From positions 6,518,501-6,582,500 of the forward strand of contig NC_092323.1 of NCBI RefSeq assembly GCF_036785885.1: a stretch of 64,000 nt of DNA, given 5' to 3'. The notes under the pieces are model-generated. The model saw only the letters and a list, made by a program, of their open reading frames with translations, did not search any database and was not told where the DNA came from. This stretch comes from Coffea arabica (taxonomy: Eukaryota > Streptophyta > Magnoliopsida > Gentianales > Rubiaceae). Below, in pieces: positions 1 to 13,954 of the stretch (positions are counted from its first letter, which is position 1; the number at the start of each line of letters is the position of its first letter). A program made the translations under genes and the position numbers.

Positions 1-115
1 TATGATTATCCACAGCAGAGAGTGAGGGTAGTTCTCGCAATTAATGAAAAAGCAGAGAGGCTGGCGCATTTACTCTTTGCCTTTCCCTTTTTTCACTCTT
101 TCGTATCCATCGTAG

Positions 116-2359
116 GCTCCATTAAGATCGCGGAGCGGGTATATGAAACGGCTGCTCAAGGAGGATTCCTCCGAATTAAGCCTCTCTCCGCCGTTAAACA
201 TAACGGCCGAGACGTTTTCTCTAGTAACCGAATTCTGCTACGGGGCCCACATTGTCATTACTCCCTTTAACGTCGCACCCCTTCGAATCGCAGCTGAGTT
301 GCTAGAGATGACGGAGGCCAACGGAATTCCAGATGATTGCTTGCGCCAGAAGACGGAAACTTACCTCCGGCGTGCAGTCGCCGTTAACCAGGAGTACGCC
401 ACTGTTGTGCTGCGTTCCGCTGTGTCTATATTCCCGGAGGCTGAGACGACGGCGTGTCTCGTTAGTAGATGCATTGAAGCATTGATGTCGATGCATGACG
501 GTGACGACGCCGGAGACATGACTTGCCTGAACGACGTTCTCAAGTTAGGGCCTGATGATTTTCAACTAGTAGTGGAGTCATTGAATCAGCGGTTGACCAC
601 TCATGACCTCCTTTACAGGGTACTTGACCTTTATCTCAAGGTAAAATCATTGCCGTCAACTGTCAAAAGTGATACTCTATTTTCGTAACCAAAATTTTAC
701 TCCTACAAACATAGCTTTGAATGTTTTGACAAAAAAAAAAAAAAAAAACATAGCTTTGAATGGTTTTCCTTGTTTTCTATTGATAGTAGTATATATGGTT
801 ATAAGATCTAAACAGCTGTGACGGGAATCTTGTGATCGTTTGTTGTTAAAAAAGGGGATAATGTGCTTCTCCAGCTGCCACAGTCTGTAATTATAACTTG
901 ATAACTAATGCATTATTGGATTCGCGTTGATTTACTGGCTGATTCTCAGCTCGAGCTTTTCTAGCTGTTTAAGGTTATGACTTGAAAAAATTAGCACCGA
1001 CATCTCGAGTTGGTGACAGAAAAGTAAGACAACAACAACTTTCACGCAAGGCAATTAATTAAGAAAGCTGTTCTGAATGCTAATTGGTCCTCATTTTTTC
1101 CCCCCTTGGACATTTCAGAATTAAGAAAGCTCAGAATGATATATGGATGAGGGCTATAAACGTTTTTACCCTATTGGTACAAACTAATATGATCAATAAA
1201 ATAATGTTCTACCTCGGTCATCATGGCAGACGTAAGATTCAGTCTTTTGCTCTTTACCTGCGTTTTCTTGTTCAATTCTTTTAGTTATCTAAATGTTAAT
1301 TTGCATAAATGGCACCATGTGAGATCAAGAAGAGGTTGATTTGTTTCTTGAATGAACATCAATGAACGTACAGAACTGAAATTATTCCCGGTACATCTGA
1401 GTATATATGTAACGTGTCTTCTTTTTTTTTTTTTTTGTTGAAGAAGCTTCATTATTTCATTTGCGCGTATTGAAAGATCAAAGTAAACTACTCCAAGCAA
1501 AATATCTGCAACCATTGGCACTTTTTTTTTCTTTTAATTTCCTTATTAAATCCTGCTTCTAAGTTCCGGCTACTTTTTTTTCTTCTTTTTTTTTTCCTCA
1601 ATGTCTTTATTGCAGGGACACGTTGGGAAGATAACAGAAGAACAGAAAACCCGAATGTGCAACCACATAGACTGCTCCATCCTGTCCTCTCAAGTTCTAA
1701 TGCATGCAGTGCAAAATCCTAGAATGCCACTTATATTTGTAGTTCAGGCCATGTTTGTTGAGCAGCTCAACACCCGTCGCTCCATCTTCTCTGCAGCTGA
1801 TCACCGTAGTCGTAAGAATTCCAATGAAGCATCTGCCACACTTGGTGCAATTCTCCAACGTGATGCAGCACTCCGACAAGTGGCACAGCTCAAAGCGGCC
1901 ATGAGCACCACAAACTCGCGCATTCAGGATTTGGAAAAGGAGCTAAATGGGATGAGGAAGCGTTTCCAAGAATCACAAAACAGTCAAAATTCACTGGACT
2001 CTGGTAGATCACAAAGTTTTCGTTTTAGCTCGGAGAATAAAATCGAAAGAGGGCAAGTAGGATCGGTTTCTTCAGCAAGCTTTCGTATTATGACAAGTAA
2101 AGATCATAGAGGTGCAGGGTCTTCTTCATTTGATCAAGAATCGTGCGACAGGAGTCAGTCAGCTGAAAAGAAACTAGGGAGGAGATTAATGGATGGATTG
2201 AAGAGCGCGCTTCGAGTATCGAGTTTAGTCTCAAAGAAGAAGTTTGAAAGCAGCGGTGCTGGCAAATTTGGAGGAGATGGGGAGAACGTTACTGAAAAAT
2301 GTGAAATTGGGAAAGGGGATGTCATAGTCATAAAGAAGGATCTTCCCTATCATCGTTAG
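116..2359 (+). CDS. NPH3/BTB family protein, 3' part (5' end outside window)
   Basis: Two exons are visible: 116-640 and 1616-2359, joined by a phase-0 intron of 975 bp (donor after CTCAAG, acceptor TTGCAG). The first exon follows a pyrimidine-rich acceptor at 111-115 and reads APLRSRSGYMKRLL, the end of the BTB fold before the ETF..FCYG motif. The NPH3 domain follows, with LYRVLDLYLKGH across the exon junction and CNHIDCSILSSQ plus FVVQAMFVEQL after it. Residues QRDAALRQVAQLKAAM onward look like a coiled coil, and the tail is Ser/Lys-rich. Family members are plasma-membrane-associated adaptors, often substrate adaptors for CUL3 ubiquitin ligases in phototropic or auxin signalling; the role of this one is unknown. 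Its place beside GH43 and ARL8 homologues fits the At3g49900 type (from memory). The start codon and most of the BTB domain lie upstream of the window. Confidence 0.9.
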
Positions 2360-3017
2360 TTTAGTTTGTTACCCAAAGTCAAGTGTGACAAATTTTGCTA
2401 TTTAATTAGCTAGACCCCTATTTTTCTAAATTTAGCTAGGGGAAGAAGAAATTTTTATATGACTAGTGATATTTATTTGCATATGTGATGTTTCCCGAAC
2501 ACATCCATGTACAGATGTCTCGGAAAATTTCGAATTGATCATGAACCTTTTAGTCATTTGGGCGCACCCAAGAAAATGTAGACATGGTATCAATTAGCTG
2601 GTGAACTGATCAGTAATTAGGGGGGCCGTTCTTATGACTTTTGTTTGCTCGAGGGGAAAGCGATTTGTAGTCTAAACAATTATCTGCGGCCTAAACCTGT
2701 TAGATTGATCATGCACAAAAATTTTCACGAGCTGTACATTCAAAAAAAATGTTTTTTAATCAAACCATGTACATGTATAACATAATGCCTCTCTTCTCTA
2801 TTTGAAAAGTCAGGTTAATATAACTGGCCGCCATAGTTCATACCAGAAACTGGAAGAGCTGACTAGACACTGGTGAAGGGAAAGATGATTTAGAATAAGT
2901 AACCCGCACATAAAGAAACGGATTCCTTTACTCGAGCAGTATAAACGCGTGATCACAAATCGAATTCACTGAGTTCCTTGAATTTCATTTGATTGAGAAG
3001 TACGCAATTAGCAGTTA

Positions 3018-3170
3018 GTTCATGTGTTTGGATTGCAATTTTTTGAACTTTTTATAGGAAACATAATGTAACGATTTGATACATGTGAAGTGAAAAATTA
3101 ATTGAAAATTATGTTTACGAAAAAAGTAAAAAAAATTTTTAGTGAAAAATCCCTTTCCAAGCAAGGAACA
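3018..3170. mobile_element. Probable MITE, short non-autonomous DNA transposon
   Basis: The left edge reads TGTTTGGATTGCAATTTTTT. The right edge, read in reverse, gives CCTTGCTTGGAAAGGGATTT. The inside has the ATGTAACGATTTGATACATG core also seen in the copy near 42231. Ends are approximate and no target duplication was fixed. Confidence 0.45.
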
Positions 3171-3516
3171 CAAGTCTACGAAGGCTTCGGCTCTCTTTGT
3201 CCATTCTTTTACGGGCTAAACAAATAGGTGGGATGCATTAATGCCTTAATAATTTAGGCCAGCGGAGTATCTTTTTGTAGCAGGGAGTAGGGTAAGAGTA
3301 GGTGACTGATGGTAATGCATGCACAAGTGGCTAGCTTCACTACAAGTGGCTAGCTTATTTGCTGCGTTTCGCTAATCTCGTAGCAGCATTTTTTTTTATC
3401 ACTAATCTCGTATTTAAAACCGTATTAGTCAGGACAAAATAAACGTGGATATGCATTGATTAGGAGTCACATTTGATGTGTTTGGAATTGGACTAACGCA
3501 CCAGGAACTTAAATGG

Positions 3517-3685
3517 TCTCAGTCTTGCGCTTCGATGAGTTGCAGAGAATGTTATAACCGGAAAAAGATTGGGATTTTTGGGAGCAATAATGATGCCAGC
3601 TCTCGGTCTTGCGCTTTGACGAGTTACGAGGAATGGTATATATAACCAGGAAAAGGATTGGGATTCTGGGGAGCAATAATGCCAT
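3517..3685. repeat. Tandem duplication, unit about 84 bp
   Basis: Unit 1 (3517-3600) and unit 2 (3601-3685) both start TCTC(A/G)GTCTTGCGCTT and end with GGGAGCAATAATG. They differ by scattered substitutions and small indels, so the duplication is not very recent. Confidence 0.75.
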
Positions 3686-4259
3686 CTTATCAATAGCACA
3701 GGCCAGTTGTTGTACAGAGAAAAATAATACCTGCGAGTATTGTGGAGTTGGTTATGTGCTAGTTCTACCAAACACAATAATTCGTTCAAAAGAAAGACCC
3801 AAAAAAAAAAAAAAAAACCAAACATAACCGAGTACTCCAATAAATAACCGAGTACTCCAATAAATAAATGCAAGTGAGAGACGCCATGCGTAAGCTCGTA
3901 CACGAATCAAGAAGAAATCTCTGGCCACAATTCCTACCTACTACTACTCATGAACTAGGATGGACCTGGGGACGGGAAGGGGCCATTGGAAAACTCTGGG
4001 GAAGATTGGCTCTTCCATTACTCGTACACGAATCAAGAAGAAGCCTCCTCCTTACAGTTACAGTCCTATGTTCGCACATAAAGCTATCAGTAAGAATTTC
4101 ACTTCAAAGATAAATAAACACAAATACGTGCAACACTGGAGAGGTGCAGATTCTTATTATTATTATTTTTTTTTTGGATAATGGGAGAAGTGCAGATTTT
4201 ATGATGGGTAGCTCTGATGTGGAAATGTGATTTTTATATACACCGGGTATCGTACATAA

Positions 4260-4900
4260 CTAGTGTGAATATCCGTGCTACGCACGGTGAATAAAAAAAT
4301 ATTAAAAAATTGTACCAACACAATTAAAATGTAATATTTATCTAACAATAGTTTGAAATATGATAGAATGTGTATATCATTCAAGAACTGTCTTTTTTCG
4401 AAAGATCGATCCTGAAAAAATAATAGAAATTTATATTAGAAAATGAATGATAGACAAATAAAAATGAATGTAATTGACTGTTGTTAAAATGAAATTCTTT
4501 ATTTATTTATTTTTTTTTACCTTTTGTTATTAGAAAAATAATGATCATAAAGGGTATACTATAACAAAGTAGTATATGTTATTTATGAACACAAGTTATT
4601 TAATACTGGTGAGAATGGCACACCTTATATGTGTGCAAATTTAAAAGAATTTTATAAAAATATATTTACTTTTTTAGTAGTTGTTGGTTTTGGTTTTAGA
4701 AATGTGGAGTAGGGAACGTGAGAGAAATGTAAGGAATATGTGAGCATGATTATAGGATTTGTATGAGCGATTATATGATTAGTTAAGAGATAAGCATTGT
4801 TTAATTATAAAAATATAAAATTTTATTAAAATAGCATCCAAACTTTTGATAATTTTGGAAGCGTCTTGTCCAAAACCCCCCTCTGCAATATAGATATAGA
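4260..4900 (-). mobile_element. Small non-autonomous Helitron (minus orientation)
   Basis: Read on the minus strand, the element ends with the hairpin CCGTGC-GTA-GCACGG, then nine bases, then CTAG. This is the classical Helitron 3' terminus. The base outside CTAG is the expected A/T (A at 4259 on +). The 5' terminus on the minus strand reads TCTATATCTATATTGC, the usual TC(T)ATA start. The TATAGA repeat there leaves the exact end ambiguous (4894, 4900 or 4906). The interior is AT-rich and non-coding, with no Rep/helicase. Confidence 0.7.
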
Positions 4901-5180
4901 TATAGATACAGATGGTCCTAAGTTACTGCATTAATTATTTGTGGGCGTATAACGAAGTGCTATGCATTATCCAAACTCCAAAAAGCCCGCCGCCATCCCG
5001 GCATCCCGTATGAGCTTGCCACCCTATTGGTTGCTCAAAACTCAAAGCATTGAAATACTACTATGATACTAGTAGTTGTATGATTGTTAAAAGCAGGTTA
5101 GCACAAGGCATGATTGTCAAGTTGTTTTTTTTTTTCTTAAAAAAAGGCAAAAAATCAATAAAAAGATTCTCAAATCTCAA

Positions 5181-5374
5181 TGTTTGTTTGGATAGGAGTT
5201 TATTTGGATGATTTTTATTTGGATGATTTATTTGAGATAATTACTGTAATATTTTTTGTGATGTAATGTATGTCAGAGAAAAAGGTGATTAGAAAGATAA
5301 AAATATAATTGAAATTTATGATACAAATTATTTTATTTCAAATCTTCTCAATCCAAACACACCCATATCTCACT
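5181..5374. mobile_element. MITE of the TGTTTGGAT family
   Basis: The left end reads TGTTTGTTTGGATAGGAG. The right end, reversed, reads GGTGTGTTTGGATTGAGAAG. The interior contains ATTACTGTAATATTTTTTGT and a GATGTAATGTATG motif shared with the copies near 37790 and 38395, which supports one family. The target duplication is not clear. Confidence 0.55.
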
Positions 5375-6489
5375 AGAAACTCCATATATTTTTTAAAAAA
5401 TTTGGATAGGTAAAAACCACGTTTATTGCTGAAATAAAAAAAAAAGATATTATGATAATTTCCTACTGAAATTAAAAAGAAAAAGATGCAAATGCTTAAT
5501 GGCCAGTGGAAATTAATACATCAAAAGAAGGATCCCTTTGATTGGAAAATGTGTATCCCGTGAAACAATATTTGAGCATTTTTCATCGTACCAAACACTT
5601 GAAACACACACACACACACACATATTTATATCTTTTAATGTGAGACAAAATCCAGAAGATTTGTCGTCAAAAAATGAAAAGGGAAAGGAGGACCAATCAC
5701 CTTATCACCACTATTATTTTTCTTTTGCTGCGGACCTATCACCCCGTTGGACCATTTTTCTGCCGACCGACAAGGGAGAAGAGGAACGTGGCACAACAGA
5801 AGACGGGCTTTTAGTGTCTGTCTTCTAATGGAGTTATATTTAAGCGTGGCGGCATCTTCCCCAGTAAATCCATATTCTGCTCCATAAAGGCTAGTCAAAA
5901 AGCTAGTCAAAAAGAAATTACACAAGATTAAAAGCTGGTAGAAGACACATTCTCATATTAGTGTAAATTTTTTTTTAAAAAAGTCATATTAGTGCAAAGC
6001 ACATACGAATCCCAAAAGCAAAACTTTATTATAATATCGTCCTTAGTCACGATATCAACAATTTTGTATTCAAGACCATTAGTTTCTTATCAAGGATATT
6101 ACCATCATAAAGACGTTTGATAATGGTATCAACAATTGTTTAGATATCCTTTCATTCGTATAAAATTTTTTTTGATTGTGCTATATATACCTTATCCAAT
6201 CATTTTTTATTATACTGATTACTTTTTTTCAATCCCACATATATTGTATCACAAAAAATAAATGTCAGTGTCAAGGAGCACTTGTTAAGACACATAAATT
6301 ATACTCGACCTACCATATAAATCTACATATTAACAATATCATCATATGTTACATTTATAAGCTTTCTCTTTTAATTTTCCAATTTTAAAATATTAATTAC
6401 CATATCTTAACAAGTATTATCATTTATTGGGCATTCGTTAGATAGACTCATTATATTGTGATTAAATCTCATATACACTAATGGTATAT

Positions 6490-6640
6490 ATATTATTACT
6501 ATTAAATTTATGATATACGTACAATTCACATTAGTGTATACACTATTACTATTTAATTCATGATATATGTATAATTTATTCATATATATTGATAATATAT
6601 ATATATATACATTCTTACTATTAAATTCATGATATATACG
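6490..6640. repeat. AT-rich imperfect tandem repeats
   Basis: The motif ATTACTATT(A/T)AATT(T/C)ATGATATA recurs three times (near 6493, 6549 and 6616), separated by TA-rich spacers. Confidence 0.55.
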
Positions 6641-7494
6641 CAAAAATTAAATTTTACATATTTGTCTTTTATCCATCCTTTATCTATAGGAAAATTAATA
6701 CTTATATTATTATAAAAAAAATCCAAATAATCGAGTTTGCCGCTGAGACTGTTTTCACACCAAAATTTGGCGCCACTCACCTTCTTTCCTACTGATACAC
6801 GTGGACACAGATGTGAGCTGTGAAATGTCCCACTACCGCGCGTAGCCCGACCAACTAAAAAGAAATATCGTCACGACAGCCTCCACACCCCCTCGTCGGC
6901 GCGTCCATTACACTTCCATCCTCTTATTAAGGTGCCCTGTAGTTGCTAACGTCGTACCATTCCAATCCAATGTACGATGACGGTATTATCTCCAAATATG
7001 ACCCAACAGAATGGTGATCCTCGTCACTCCCTACCACTCGCCTTCCCCCACTCACCACTAACCCATGGCGGATCCAACCCATTTCGCAATTTCAGGGAGC
7101 CACAAAATACATCAGAACCCACCATTCTGTCTAAATTCCAAAATGCGCATCCTTTCACGATTCATCTTTCTCCCCTGACCTCCACCCTTCCTAGAAAATA
7201 CACCTTGTAATTTGTATAATAGGAGTTGCATTCCTTTTTCCCCCTCATGCATATTAGTAATTGAAGAATTGAGCATCTTTTTTTTTTTTTTAATTTATAG
7301 TCAACCCAGATGAACTTTTTATTTTTTATTTTTCAAATTTAGCTGCATTTCAATCCGGAATTTAGCAGCATTGCCCGTTACAAGGAAGAGTTTTTCTATC
7401 TCTGCTCCTCTTTTTATTTTTTTTTTCTTAAAAAAAATTGTTGTTGTCAATTTGCGTTGAAGAATTATTGGCCGTTGGATTGACGTTAGTAGAA

Positions 7495-11296
<3,802 letters not shown>

Positions 11297-11898
11297 TTTG
11301 CATATGCCTGCCTCTTCAATGGACATTGAGGCACCGACTGCTGTACATTTCAAAATAATAATAAGCTTCATGTAAAGGAAACTGCTCGTTTCCTTTGTGC
11401 ACAATTTGTCATGTATCCTGTAAATTTATTACTTCCATTGATTTGAATGTAAACCGTTCGTAGACTCTTTTTTTAAAAGAATGTATTGCGACTTTTAGTA
11501 GCTTGATTGCCATGAAGGAGCTCTGGGAACCAAAACCACCTGAATTGATTTGACGCAGGTTGAAGGTGATAAGTGCGAGCATAATTACGTAAAAAGAAAA
11601 CCTTTGAAGGTAAACACCTCACTAATTTATGGACAGTCATATACATATCCTCACTCACATAATACTCCATTATAGAAATTACTTCTTGTATTAAATCTAC
11701 TACCCAACCCAACTAGCATAATCTACATATATATATATATATATATATATATAGAAGTTGACCTTTGACAAAAAAAAAAAAAAACTAGCATAATCTACAT
11801 GCTGGGGAATTCCCAAAAAAAAAAAAATAATAATAATTGGTCTCTTTCCCTCTTATTATTGAAAATTTCCGGAGTTACATTCGATATCCAAAGTCAAT

Positions 11899-11948
11899 AA
11901 TGAGAATGAAGAGACTCTTCCATCTCTCTGAGGCTCTTCATTCTCATT
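11899..11948. repeat. Inverted repeat, 15-bp perfect stem
   Basis: AATGAGAATGAAGAG (11899-11913) is the exact reverse complement of CTCTTCATTCTCATT (11934-11948), with a 20-base loop. It lies about 50 bases past the stop of the small minus-strand ORF, so it could sit in that transcript's 3' UTR, or it may be a remnant of a foldback element. Confidence 0.7.
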
Positions 11949-11998
11949 TTCCACTTATTATTTCGCACGGAATAACATCAACCGAATGGTATTAATTT

Positions 11999-12196
11999 TT
12001 AAAGAAGAGGGACACCCAGTTCACTTCCTCTCCGATAGGCCATTGAGAAGCAGACCATTAGAGCCGCCGTGAAGGACCTGGCGACGGCTGCAACTCCCTC
12101 GTAAACCACAGCAAAACGCAGTTCCTGAAGGCCCCAGATTATCGAAATGCACCGTCCCAAAGCGCCAACCACCCCTGCCAACAATAATATTGCCAT
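11999..12196 (-). CDS. Candidate small membrane protein, 65 residues
   Basis: The frame starts at an ATG and reads MAILLLAGVVGALGRCISI, a hydrophobic N-terminus fit for a signal or membrane segment. A second apolar stretch follows (FTAALMVCFSMAYRR), and the protein ends GSELGVPLL. I do not recognise a family. Support is limited to the ATG, the length and the composition, which is more protein-like than that of the flanking AT-rich DNA. It could be a chance ORF. Confidence 0.3.
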   Translation of the reverse strand: MAILLLAGVVGALGRCISIIWGLQELRFAVVYEGVAAVARSFTAALMVCFSMAYRRGSELGVPLL

Positions 12197-12659
12197 CCGA
12201 GGCAGAGTCCGTAATTTAAGAGCTTCTCTTCTCTACTTCCGATTCTATGATAGTAACTGATTCGGATGAAGGTTAGTCTGAGAAGTGCGAAAGATTGTAC
12301 TACTACTACTACTTAAACAGAAAAAAAGGAAAAAAGGTGGTGCGGTGTTCCGTGTTCGCTTAAAGAGAGAAAAGACAGAGAGTTGGGTTCATTTGTAGTT
12401 GGAGGAACTGGGAAGTTTGCCACCCAACTTTTTTAATCTGCATCAATGTCCACTTTCCTAGAGAATCACGTCATTAATGATAAATCACAAATTAATTAGA
12501 CATAAAAAAAAAAAAAAAAATTAGACATAGCAACTTGCTATCTTTAGAACTAGAAATTTACTACTATGAAGACGGGGAGGAATTGGTTCTGCTTACCCAC
12601 TTTTGATGCTGCTAATTAATTGCACCGGTGGCTTTCTGGGCTTTTACTTTTACCAAAAG

Positions 12660-13132
12660 GGTTAATTACATTAGCCTCCCTTATGGTTTTGCCAAACTGC
12701 CGTTGCACCCCTCTAGGTTTGAAATTTTACATTCAACCCCTCAAACTTGATGGATGCTAAATGATGTCAAAGAGGATCCTATTATGACATTAATGCCCAG
12801 CACATGACAAGAAAATACCAAAAAAAAAGGGTAAAACAAAGAGCAAAGGTAATTTGGGGAGGAAGGATCGCTGAAAGACGACATTGCAATTTAATTTATT
12901 TACTCATTTTTTTTCTTTATTGGCTTGATAAAAGGTAAAAGCTAGGGTTGTTTTGGGAACTTTATGTTACCATTTGGCCTTGCTTGTTGTGTGCACGCTA
13001 CTCTCTTTAACGGGTTGGGGTTGATTGTTATTAGACTATCAAGTCAAATTGAGGTGGATGTAATATTTCAAACCTCAAGAGGTGTAATGGTAGTTTAGTC
13101 AAACCATAAGGGAGGCAAATGTAATTAATTCA
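12660..13132. mobile_element. Mutator-type MITE with long terminal inverted repeats
   Basis: The left terminus contains TTAATTACATTAGCCTCCCT. The right terminus, reversed, contains TTAATTACATTTGCCTCCCT. The two arms stay alignable for about 75-80 bp, through GGTTTGAAAT and ATTACAT. Flanking copies TACCAAAAG (12651-12659) and TACCAAAAC (13133-13141) look like a 9-bp target duplication with one change, which is typical of the Mutator superfamily. The interior has no coding capacity. Confidence 0.8.
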
Positions 13133-13141
13133 TACCAAAAC

Positions 13142-13954
13142 GAGGAGCGGTGCGAGCTTTTAGTTTTAGCATGGGTAATTTTATTTCCTGGGAATTTGCT
13201 TCTAAAAAATGCCTGGGGACGTAGAATGCCGAGCTTCGCGTGATACTCTGATACAAATTACCATCGACTGGTGGAGATGAGCGAACAGTACTGATCTCTA
13301 GGCCAGACAGATTGCCTTGTTTGGATTATGATTTTGTACCGAAATTTTTTTATGTTTCTCAAGAACATTAATTTTTTAATTACTTTTTACACTGCTATTT
13401 TTTGACAAAAATTTTTAAAAATAGCAATAGAAACGAAACGGCATTGAATTTTGTATGATAAATGAACTCCGAAATGAGATGATTTAAAGTCAATATTGAT
13501 TACCAGCCGGTCAATTACAATCACTTCCCAGCGTCCCACAACTCTTTCTTGAGCCATCGCGGAGAGAAGGAAGTTGGGGTTAAAAAATAATAAATAATAA
13601 AAAAAGGGGCGAGGGAGAGACCTGCGGGGAGGAATGAAAAAGGAAAACGGAGCACCGCCTTGGCAATTGGATTTTGTAGTTCCGGGTCTGAAGTTGGATA
13701 TCATACGAGCAGCGGGAGGTTCATAATTTGTAAGTTGATGTTTGCAAGGAGCCCCAGAATCTTTACACGATCCGCATAAAACTCAATCCAGAAACCGCGC
13801 TTTCTCGTCTGAGGAAGCACCTCACCTCTAACTCTCTAAGTAGGAGTGGTAATTAGAGTAATAAAAAAAAAAAAAAAACCCTAATCCCTTCGGGAAGGAA
13901 TCAGGTCTGCTGCAGTTGAATTCAGCTCAACCTCGGCTGAATACAAGTTGGACG
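13142..13954. other. Intergenic stretch and 5' leader of CYP65
   Basis: A TTGTTTGGATTATG motif near 13318 resembles one end of the local MITE family, but no matching right end was found. The segment from about 13700 to 13954 is probably promoter and 5' UTR. No other gene was seen. Confidence 0.4.

Larger units (their letters stand above)
2360..4259. other. Intergenic stretch with MITE-like and tandem repeats
   Basis: No coding potential was recognised. The stretch holds a probable MITE (3018-3170), a duplicated 84-bp unit (3517-3685), a 15-bp direct repeat (ACAAGTGGCTAGCTT, twice near 3323-3355), a doubled 20-bp unit near 3826-3865 and several homopolymer A or T runs. Confidence 0.6.
4901..7494. 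other. Intergenic stretch upstream of APS kinase
   Basis: The stretch holds one MITE-like element (5181-5374), a (CA)n run near 5605-5622 and a very AT-rich zone (6130-6720) with imperfect tandem repeats. From 6750 to 7494 the base composition becomes more balanced and is probably promoter and 5' leader of the APS kinase gene. No other coding region was recognised. Confidence 0.5.
11297..12659. other. Intergenic stretch after APS kinase
   Basis: The APS kinase 3' UTR is followed by a (TA)n microsatellite (about 11727-11752), A-runs, a 15-bp-stem hairpin (11899-11948) and a small candidate ORF on the minus strand (11999-12196). The rest is not recognisable. Confidence 0.5.
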
